Positions 58,271 to 64,000 of a stretch of DNA of 64,000 nt are shown here, in pieces (the stretch's first letter is position 1; the number at the start of each line of letters is the position of its first letter). The notes beneath the pieces were generated by a model, which was given only the letters and a program-made list of their open reading frames with translations, was not told the DNA's origin and ran no database searches. Position numbers and translations under genes: made by a program. Origin of the DNA: DATEOR01 sp036279015 (GTDB taxonomy: Bacteria > Actinomycetota > Thermoleophilia > Gaiellales > Gaiellaceae); the NCBI GenBank assembly GCA_036279015.1, contig DASUJY010000074.1, forward strand, positions 1-64,000, in the 5' to 3' direction.

Positions 58271-59250
58271 CCGAGCTCGACGGGCCGGGCCTCGTCGGCC
58301 GAGCGCGCAAGCGCCTCGAGCACCCGGGCTTGCCCGACTGAGTCGTCGCGGCCGAGCAGCGGCTCGGCCTCGCCGCGGACGGCCGCGCACATGTTCTCGA
58401 GCTCGAGCCGGTACGGATCCGCGGGAGCGAGCGCGATCTCCTCGCGCGACTCGCCCCGTCGCAGGTGGAGGACGAGGCGCCGCGCCAGCCACGGATCCGG
58501 GATGACGAGCGAGCCCTCGGTTCCCACGACCTCGAGCCCGTCGCGCCGCGGGAGCTCCATCCCCGTGTCGATCTGCGCGATCAGCCCGCGCGGGAAGCGA
58601 AGGATGCCCGAGAAGAGGACGTCGACGCCAGTGTCGCCGATCACGTGCTCGCCGTACACGCGCTCCGGCTCGCCTCCGAGGAGCCGGGAGGCGCTCACGC
58701 CGTAGGCGCCGATATCCATGAGGGCGCCGCCATCCAGCGCCGGATCGAGGCGGATGTTGCGCCGGCCCTCGACCGGGAAGCTGAACGTGGCGCGGACGAG
58801 CCGGAGCCGCCCGATCACGCCGCCCTGGACGAGCTGGACGAGCTTCGCCGTCTGCGGGCTGTGACGCCACATGAACCCCTCCATGAGGACGCGACCAGCC
58901 CGCTCGGCCGCGTCGAAGACCTGCTCGGCCTCGACCGTGCTGCGGGTGAGCGGCTTCTCGCAGAGGACGTGCTTGCCGGCCGCGAGGGCCCGCAGCGACC
59001 ACTCGACGTGGAGCGAGTTCGGCAGCGAGACGTAGACGACTTCCACCTCCGGATCGGCGAGCAACTTCTCGTAGCTTCCGTACGCGCGTCCGATCCCGTA
59101 CTCGGCGGCGTAGGCCTCGGCCCGGCCGGCCTCGCGGCTCGCGACGGCGATGATCTCCGCCCGCCCTGACTTCTCGGCGGCGGCAAGGAGATGGCGATTT
59201 ACCCTCGCCGTCGAGAGGAAGCCCCACCTGACCGCGTCGGCCATGCCCAC
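58267..59250 (-). CDS. Gfo/Idh/MocA family oxidoreductase
   Basis: 327-aa NAD(P)-dependent dehydrogenase. WGFLSTARVNRHLLAAAEK starts the Rossmann domain, EVVYVSLPNSLHVEWSLRALAAGKHVLCEKPLTRS contains the conserved CEKP, and MDIGAYGVSASRLLGGEP carries the catalytic-type Asp/Tyr region. Family members oxidise sugars, inositol, or related alcohols; substrate unknown. Start at GTG 59250 or ATG 59244. It follows the VOC gene with 1 nt between. Confidence 0.88.
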   Translation of the reverse strand: MGMADAVRWGFLSTARVNRHLLAAAEKSGRAEIIAVASREAGRAEAYAAEYGIGRAYGSYEKLLADPEVEVVYVSLPNSLHVEWSLRALAAGKHVLCEKPLTRSTVEAEQVFDAAERAGRVLMEGFMWRHSPQTAKLVQLVQGGVIGRLRLVRATFSFPVEGRRNIRLDPALDGGALMDIGAYGVSASRLLGGEPERVYGEHVIGDTGVDVLFSGILRFPRGLIAQIDTGMELPRRDGLEVVGTEGSLVIPDPWLARRLVLHLRRGESREEIALAPADPYRLELENMCAAVRGEAEPLLGRDDSVGQARVLEALARSADEARPVELG

Positions 59251-59251
59251 C

Positions 59252-59563
59252 TCAGAGCGGCTGGACGAACTCCACCGGCGCGCCGTCGACCTCGATGAAC
59301 GCGACGCGAACCTCGCCGAAGACGTCGAACGGCTCCGCGATCATGCGCTCGCCGGCCATCGCCTCCTCGAGGCTCTCGACGCGGTAGGCGACATGCGGGA
59401 CGGTGCGGACGAGCTCCACCTCGGGGCTCGAGGCCTCGTACCAGAGCCACTCGACCCGGTAGGGATGATCCGCGGGGCTCGAGAGCCAGAGGCGCTTCGA
59501 CTCGAGGAAGCGCATGCCGTCGCGCTTCGCGGCGGCCGGGACGCCGATGTGGTCGAACTGCAC
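59252..59563 (-). CDS. VOC (glyoxalase-like) family protein
   Basis: 103-aa. FDHIGVPAAAKRDG opens the betaalphabeta-beta-beta module, HVAYRVESLEEAMAGERMIAEPF is the second strand set, and FIEVDGAPVEFVQ ends with a metal-type Glu. One VOC module has only half of the usual pair, so it probably dimerises. Substrate unknown. It is between the Gfo/Idh/MocA and CorC-like genes in the same direction. Confidence 0.86.
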   Translation of the reverse strand: MQFDHIGVPAAAKRDGMRFLESKRLWLSSPADHPYRVEWLWYEASSPEVELVRTVPHVAYRVESLEEAMAGERMIAEPFDVFGEVRVAFIEVDGAPVEFVQPL

Positions 59564-59572
59564 GGGCGCAGA

Positions 59573-60877
59573 TTACTCTGCCGCCGCGGCCTCCTCCGGC
59601 TCCTCCTGCGGCGGCAGGAACTCGATCTCGAGCCGCTCGATCCGGGGGCCGTCGACGTCTAGGACGTGGAAGCGCATGCCGTCGTGGACAACCTCGTCGC
59701 CTCGCTCGGCTGCCCGGCCGAGCTCGCCGAAGACGAATCCGGCGACGGTGTGGTAGTCCTCCTGCGGCAGCTCCGTCTGGAACTGCTCGTTGAAGTCGTC
59801 GATCGGGAAGGTGCCCTCGATCCGGACGTGTCTGTCGTCGAGGCGCTCGAGCGACTCGTCCGGGAGGTCGTACTCGTCCTCGATCTCGCCGACGATCTCC
59901 TCGAGCAGGTCCTCGAGCGTGACGATTCCCTGAAAGGCCCCGTACTCGTCGACCACGAGCGCCATGTGCTGGTTCTGGCGCCTGAACTCGGCGAGCATCG
60001 CCGCGAGGTCCTTTGTCTCAGGGACGACGTGGGCCGGGCGCACGAGCTCCTCGAGGACGACGTTGTCGATCCCGCGGTCGTAGAGCGCGGAGAAGAGGTC
60101 GCGCACGTGGAGGAGGCCGACGACGTCGTCGAGTGACCCGCGGTACACCGGATAGCGCGTGAACGGCGAGTCGACGACGGCTGCGAGGCACTCGTGCGGC
60201 GGGAGGTCGATCGAGAGCGCCACGACCTCGGGCCGCGGCACCATCACCTCGTGGACCTCCTTGTCCGCGAAGTCGAAGACCTTGTAGAGCATCTCCTCTT
60301 CTTCCTCGTGGATGACGCCGGTGTCCTCGGCAGCTGCGATGTTCATCCGGATCTCGTCCTCGTCCACGACGACGATGCCGGCGGGCGCCGGCTGGATCCC
60401 GAAGATGCTCGTGAACGTGTTCGCCGACTTCTGGAGGAACCAGACGAGCGGATACGTGACGATGTAGACCGCCTCGACGGGAAGCGCGACCCAGAGCGCG
60501 GTGGACTCGTTGTTCGTGAGGGCGACAGCCTTCGGGACGAGCTCGCCGAGCGTGACGTGCAGGTACGTGACGATCGCGAAGGCGAGGATGAACGAGACCG
60601 TGTGGGCGAGCACCGGATTCAAGAAGTGCTCGACGAGGGGCTCGCCGATGGCGCCGAGTGCGATCGAGAAGGCCGTGATGCCGAGCTGGACCGTGCCGAT
60701 GAAGCGCACGGGATCGTCCATGATCCTGAGCGCCATCCGTGCGCGGCGGTTCCCCTCGTGCGCGAGCTCGAGCAGCCGCGCCCGTCTCGCCGTCACCAGC
60801 GCGTACTCGGCCGCGACGAAGAAAGCGTTCCCCGCGACGAGCAGGAAAACGGCGACGATCTTCAGAAAATCGGTCAC
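59573..60877 (-). CDS. HlyC/CorC family (CNNM-CBS-CorC_HlyC) membrane protein
   Basis: 434-aa. An N-terminal DUF21/CNNM domain with about four hydrophobic segments (FLKIVAVFLLVAGNAFFVAAEYALV, FIGTVQLGITAFSIALGAIGEPLVEHFL) is followed by a CBS pair (about 200-320, EVMVPRPEVVALS, HMALVVDEYGAFQGIVTLEDLLEEIVGEI) and a C-terminal CorC_HlyC domain. Family members are implicated in magnesium or cobalt efflux/resistance. A GTG start (60877) sits inside a strong hairpin. Confidence 0.92.
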   Translation of the reverse strand: MTDFLKIVAVFLLVAGNAFFVAAEYALVTARRARLLELAHEGNRRARMALRIMDDPVRFIGTVQLGITAFSIALGAIGEPLVEHFLNPVLAHTVSFILAFAIVTYLHVTLGELVPKAVALTNNESTALWVALPVEAVYIVTYPLVWFLQKSANTFTSIFGIQPAPAGIVVVDEDEIRMNIAAAEDTGVIHEEEEEMLYKVFDFADKEVHEVMVPRPEVVALSIDLPPHECLAAVVDSPFTRYPVYRGSLDDVVGLLHVRDLFSALYDRGIDNVVLEELVRPAHVVPETKDLAAMLAEFRRQNQHMALVVDEYGAFQGIVTLEDLLEEIVGEIEDEYDLPDESLERLDDRHVRIEGTFPIDDFNEQFQTELPQEDYHTVAGFVFGELGRAAERGDEVVHDGMRFHVLDVDGPRIERLEIEFLPPQEEPEEAAAAE

Positions 60878-60897
60878 GCCCCGCTTCCCGGGGCGTG
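60875..60897 (-). promoter_or_regulatory. Hairpin enclosing the start codon of the CorC-like gene
   Basis: CACGCCCCG (60875-60883) pairs perfectly with CGGGGCGTG (60889-60897), loop CTTCC. On the minus strand the GTG start (60877-60875) lies in the 3' arm and the purine-rich possible ribosome site in the stem and loop. Such a fold could reduce translation initiation unless melted or bound. Confidence 0.4.
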
Positions 60898-61035
60898 GGT
60901 ACTAGGCGGGATCTCGTCCAACTTTCAGCTGTCAGGATAGCGCAGCGCCTGACGGCCTTTTCCGGCGCGCGAGAACTCCCCCTAAAGTGTGACGCCCTCC
61001 CGCCCGATTATCATCGTGCGTTGGGGGAAGCCGCG

Positions 61036-61671
61036 ATGTCCACAAACGGAGCCGCTACCGAGATCACCTGCCTGATCGCCGACGACCACGAGGTCGTTCG
61101 CGAAGGGCTCCGACTCTCGTTGTCCCGCTCGCCGCAGATCCGCGTCGTCGGCGAGGCCTCGGACGGCGCGAGCGCCGTTGCGATCGCCGAGCGCCGCCGG
61201 CCGAACGTCGTGATCATGGACGTGCGCATGCCGGGCATGGACGGCCTCGAGGCGACCAAGATCCTCGCGGAGCGCCTCCCGGGCACTGCCGTCCTCATCT
61301 TCACCGCCTACGGAGAGCGCAGCCTGCTCGGCCGGGGACTGGAAGCGGGCGCCAAGGGCTACATCCTGAAGGAGGCGCCGCACCAGACGCTCCTGCGCGC
61401 GATCGAGAAGGTCGCGAGCGGCGAGGGGTACGTCGACCCGGCCCTCATGCCCGCGCTCCTCACCCGTGAGCGGGAGGAGATGCTGACCCAGCGCGAGCGA
61501 GAGATCCTCCAGCTGCTCGCCGACGGGATGTCGAACGCCGACGTCGCCTCGCGTCTCTTCATCAGCCAGGAGACCGTGAAGAGCCACGTCCGGCACATCC
61601 TCGCCAAGCTCGAGGCCGATACTCGCACTCATGCGGTTGCGATCGCACTCCGCGAGTCGATCATCGATTAG
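61036..61671 (+). CDS. NarL/LuxR-type response regulator
   Basis: 211-aa. Receiver domain: ADDHEVVREGLRLSLSRS with acidic residues, phospho-acceptor Asp62 in VVIMDVRMPGMDG, a Thr in FTAYGE and Lys in YILKEA. C-terminal LuxR HTH: LTQREREILQLLADGMSNADVASRLFISQETVKSHVRHIL. It regulates unknown genes together with the kinase that follows (41-nt overlap). A TATCAT at 61009-61014 is a possible -10. Confidence 0.94.
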   Translation: MSTNGAATEITCLIADDHEVVREGLRLSLSRSPQIRVVGEASDGASAVAIAERRRPNVVIMDVRMPGMDGLEATKILAERLPGTAVLIFTAYGERSLLGRGLEAGAKGYILKEAPHQTLLRAIEKVASGEGYVDPALMPALLTREREEMLTQREREILQLLADGMSNADVASRLFISQETVKSHVRHILAKLEADTRTHAVAIALRESIID

Positions 61672-62839
61672 CCTCCCGGCGCTCCTCGTCGCCGGTACCG
61701 TCGCCTCGGCCGTGGTCGGAGCCGTCGGCTGGGCGCTCGACCGGAGCGGGATCGCCGCAGCCGGCCTGATCGCCGCCGCCGCGCTCGCGGGCGCGTTCGT
61801 CGTTCATAAGTTCGCCTCCGAGCGCCGCCGCCACGAGGCCGCCGAGGACGAGCTCGCCGCGCAGGCGAGCTTCCTCGAGTCGCTCGTCGAGTCGATCGCG
61901 GCGGTCTCGAGCCCGCTCGATCCCGAGGAGATCGTGGCCCGGGCCTGCGACGAGGCCAGGCGGCTCTTCGACGCCCGCTCGGTGCGCTTCGTACCGCCGG
62001 GCGAGCCGACGCAGGAGACGGCCGGCACGCTCCTCGTCCCGCTCGCGGTTCGCGGCGAGGCGATCGGGTCGCTCGCGATCTCGCGCTCCCAGCCCTTCGA
62101 GCGCTGGGACCGGACGCGTGCGACCGTGCTCGCGGACTTCGCCTCGCGCGCCGTCGAGAACGCGCGCCTACTCGCCGAGGCGCACGAGCGCGAGAGCGAG
62201 CGCGGCCGGCTGACCGAGCAGCTGATCACTGCCGAGCAGGACGAAAGGCGGCGCCTCTCCCTCTTCCTCCACGACGGGCCGGTGCAGGCAATGGCGGGGA
62301 TCGCGCTCATGCACGACGCCGCCCTCGCGGCCATCGAGGACGGCCGCTACGAGGACGCGGCCAAGGTGATCGAGAGCTCGCTCGAGCGCGAGCGGCGCAC
62401 GATTCAGGAGCTTCGCGATCTCTCGTTCGCAATCGAGCCGCTCGTCCTCCGCGACCAGGGCTTCGATGCGGCGGTGCGCGCCCTCGCCGACCAGGTCGAG
62501 GAGTCGCACGGCATCACGGTCGCCGCGAGCGTCGCCCCGGGCGAGCGCCTGAGCGAGCAGGCGCAGGTCGCGCTCTACCAGGTGATCCGGGAGGCGATCA
62601 ACCAGGCCGTTCGCAGACGGCCGGGCCAGATCGGCGTGACCGTCGAGGAGCTCGCCGACGGCGACTTCGCCACCGAGGTCGACGACGACGGAGTCGACGA
62701 GCGGCGGCGCGCGTCGATCGAGGCGATCGAGGAGCGCGTGCGCGTTCTCAACGGCCGCCTCTCGATCGAGCCGCGCGAGGAGGGTGGAACCGCGATCCGC
62801 GTCGTCATGCCCGCCTACGTGGCCGCCGCACAGGGATAA
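61631..62839 (+). CDS. GAF-domain sensor histidine kinase (HisKA_3), ATP site degenerate
   Basis: 402-aa. Two hydrophobic segments (LPALLVAGTVASAVVGAVGWAL and IAAAGLIAAAALAGAFVVHKF) precede a GAF domain (about 85-190) and a HisKA_3 dimerisation region with phospho-acceptor His214 in SLFLHDGPVQAMAGIAL. The catalytic domain is poorly conserved: the N-box reads REAINQAVRRRP and the G1 region VDDDGVDERRRAS, so DxGxG is not intact and the usual GLxGMxER is missing. It overlaps the response regulator by 41 nt, so it is the cognate partner. Confidence 0.9.
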   Translation: MRLRSHSASRSSISLPALLVAGTVASAVVGAVGWALDRSGIAAAGLIAAAALAGAFVVHKFASERRRHEAAEDELAAQASFLESLVESIAAVSSPLDPEEIVARACDEARRLFDARSVRFVPPGEPTQETAGTLLVPLAVRGEAIGSLAISRSQPFERWDRTRATVLADFASRAVENARLLAEAHERESERGRLTEQLITAEQDERRRLSLFLHDGPVQAMAGIALMHDAALAAIEDGRYEDAAKVIESSLERERRTIQELRDLSFAIEPLVLRDQGFDAAVRALADQVEESHGITVAASVAPGERLSEQAQVALYQVIREAINQAVRRRPGQIGVTVEELADGDFATEVDDDGVDERRRASIEAIEERVRVLNGRLSIEPREEGGTAIRVVMPAYVAAAQG

Positions 62840-62849
62840 GATCGCCGCG

Positions 62850-63038
62850 ATGGCCGGCTACCTCCTCTTCGTCTCTCGCGCGACGGGCTACGAGCTCGTC
62901 GAGCGAGAGGGGGATCTGCCCGCGCCGGGGAGCCGCGTCGAGCTCGACGAGAACGGAGCAGGCTTCGAGGTCGTGAAGCTCGCGCCGTCCCCGCTGCCGC
63001 GCGACGAGCGCCCCTGCGCCTATCTGCAGCAGGCCTAG
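62850..63038 (+). CDS. Small hypothetical protein
   Basis: 62-aa, beginning MAGYLLFVSRATGYELVEREG, with a predicted beta-rich N-terminal half and a Pro-rich C-terminus. It resembles small actinobacterial proteins of unknown function. It starts 10 nt after the kinase stop; it could belong to the same transcript. Confidence 0.6.
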   Translation: MAGYLLFVSRATGYELVEREGDLPAPGSRVELDENGAGFEVVKLAPSPLPRDERPCAYLQQA

Positions 63039-63042
63039 TTTC

Positions 63043-63150
63043 TTAGCTGAGCGCGCGCACGAAGAGCTCGAGCAGAAGCGTGATCACGATCGTCACGACG
63101 ATCGCAACCACGACCGCGAGGACGACGCTCGAGGACGACCGCAGGCCCAT
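63043..63150 (-). CDS. Very small single-span membrane protein
   Basis: 35-aa frame beginning MGLRSSSS and continuing with a 24-residue hydrophobic run rich in Val and Ile (VVLAVVVAIVVTIVITLLLELFV). A candidate small membrane protein. A weak purine-rich sequence lies ahead of the ATG. It may be chance, but the length and uniform hydrophobicity are suggestive. Confidence 0.4.
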   Translation of the reverse strand: MGLRSSSSVVLAVVVAIVVTIVITLLLELFVRALS

Positions 63151-63176
63151 TGCCCCAGCTAAGACGCCGCAACGGC

Positions 63177-64000
63177 TCAAAACTTGCAAGCGCCGAGCGC
63201 GTCCTCGGCCGCGCGGCGCCCGAAGACGAGTGCCGCCGCGAGAGAGCTCGACCAGCCGCCTGTCGAGATCCCGCCGGCATCGGCACCTGCGACCCAGAGC
63301 CCGTCGGCCGCGCGTCCGCGCGCGTCGGTCGCGATTCCGCCGAGCGTGGTCGTGATGCCGGCGACGACCTCGACCACGGTCTCGCCTCCGCGGCGCTCGA
63401 CCGGGGCTCCTGCCGCGCGCGCGGCCTCGATCACCTCTCCGACCGTCCGCTCGCGCACGGGCTCGCCGAGCGCGGCGTCGGGAACGACATAGCGGGCCCG
63501 CGCCCCGGGCTGCCTCGCCGTCCACTGGACGACGTCGATCTCCGACCAGGTGCGGGCCTCGTACGGCTCGCCGGCGAGGTTCTCGACGCGGGCGTGGCGC
63601 GCGTAGACCTGGGCCAAGGAGACGAACTGATCGGCCGCGATGTGCGGCGCAGCCGCGAGGTTTCGGCCGTAGAACTCGTCCATGCCGACGCTCTCGCGCC
63701 CGCCGGCCCGGCGGGCGAGCCGAAGGCCATCGCCGCTGCTCCACGGGTTCGCCCGCAGGAGGAGATTCGAAGCCTCGGTCGTGATGAAGCCGCGGACGAG
63801 ATCGGGGCTTCCCTGGAAGCCGCCCGTCGCGAGCACGACCGGGACGCCGTCGGGCAGCTCGGCGAGCGGCGCCAGGAGCTCGACGTTGCCGATCCGGCGG
63901 GCAAGCGTCTCGGTCAGCCGCTTCGGATCGAAGCGGACGCCCGTCGTCAGCGGGTTCCCGGTTGCGCGCGCGACGACCGGCGCGCCGAGGCTCTCGAGCC
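63177..64000 (-). CDS. FAD-dependent oxidoreductase (FAD_binding_2), partial
   Basis: Runs off the right-hand end; the frame is open to base 64000 and about 274 C-terminal residues are visible. VVLATGGFQGSPDLVRGFI, NPWSSGDGLRLARRAGG and WVAGADAGGISTGGWSSSLAAALVFGRRAAEDAL are those of the fumarate reductase/3-ketosteroid dehydrogenase-like flavoprotein group. The lack of the N-terminal FAD-binding motif prevents better assignment. Substrate unknown. Confidence 0.85.
   Translation of the reverse strand, partial: LESLGAPVVARATGNPLTTGVRFDPKRLTETLARRIGNVELLAPLAELPDGVPVVLATGGFQGSPDLVRGFITTEASNLLLRANPWSSGDGLRLARRAGGRESVGMDEFYGRNLAAAPHIAADQFVSLAQVYARHARVENLAGEPYEARTWSEIDVVQWTARQPGARARYVVPDAALGEPVRERTVGEVIEAARAAGAPVERRGGETVVEVVAGITTTLGGIATDARGRAADGLWVAGADAGGISTGGWSSSLAAALVFGRRAAEDALGACKF

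Noticed and set aside
1..64000. tRNA, rRNA or CRISPR elements
   Set aside because: No T-loop GTTCRANNC context with a plausible cloverleaf, no rRNA-like stretch, and no regularly spaced direct repeats were seen by eye. A covariance-model scan would be decisive.

Overview
The window is one continuous stretch of a very GC-rich, densely coded bacterial chromosome. I infer an uncultured or little-studied actinobacterium (Actinomycetota), most likely of the class Thermoleophilia (Gaiellales/Solirubrobacterales-like). The grounds are base composition, frequent GTG/TTG starts, 1-4 nt start/stop overlaps, an actinobacterial Lhr-Nei2 pair, a CysO/CysM/Mec cysteine module as in mycobacteria, and small proteins I associate with that class. 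The placement comes from recognising families, not from a search. I see no rRNA, tRNA, CRISPR array, insertion sequence, prophage or plasmid gene. No gene-free stretch exceeds about 225 bases.

Layout. 1-7195: a tryptophan operon (leader peptide and attenuator, trpE, G, D, C-F fusion, B, A) continuing by ATGA overlap into a P1-family peptidase. 7209-14152: a leucine/acyl-CoA block (methylcrotonyl-CoA carboxylase beta and alpha, methylglutaconyl-CoA hydratase-like enzyme, PNPOx-like protein), with an ECF sigma factor carrying an odd C-terminal extension and a DapA-like lyase on the other strand. 14210-22727: mixed metabolism (PfpI/DJ-1, SCP2, MFS, leucyl aminopeptidase, acyl-CoA dehydrogenase, DUF4242, DUF72, threonine ammonia-lyase, MeaB GTPase). 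22724-31933: MFS exporter, HisC, LON-domain protein, GNAT, gamma-glutamyltransferase, a ParA-FtsZ pair, a ureohydrolase and small proteins. 31930-38949: DNA repair (Lhr helicase, Nei-type glycosylase, a 420-aa unknown, and a divergent HhH-GPD protein). 38951-46317: phytoene-dehydrogenase-like oxidoreductase, acyl-CoA dehydrogenase, PRC barrel, two divergent cell-wall peptidases, cysteine hydrolase, and an ECF sigma factor with a membrane-anchored propeller partner. 46371-53223: lipoprotein, cupredoxin, DUF488, amidohydrolase, HxlR regulator, M20 peptidase and a primary-type sigma factor. 53364-57134: TPR protein, then rhodanese-MoeB, a CysO::CysM fusion and a JAMM protease. 57356-64000: secreted conserved protein, Gfo/Idh/MocA oxidoreductase, VOC protein, CorC-like CBS protein, a NarL-type two-component pair, and a flavoprotein that runs off the window.

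Most notable is the sulfur-carrier cysteine pathway at 54392-57134. The MoaD/ThiS-like carrier (CysO) and the cysteine synthase (CysM) are one uninterrupted reading frame, with the carrier's functional Gly-Gly internal at residues 89-90. It lies between a rhodanese-MoeB activating enzyme and a JAMM protease with a complete motif. This suggests a ubiquitin-precursor-like maturation step, in which the JAMM protease must free the Gly-Gly end, or else a tethered carrier-enzyme. Other points of interest are a leaderless trp attenuation peptide with a Trp-Trp-Ala-Trp run, the ParA-FtsZ unit with a proline-rich FtsZ N-terminus, a methylcrotonyl-CoA carboxylase alpha subunit without room for a normal BT domain, and a few REP-like palindromes.
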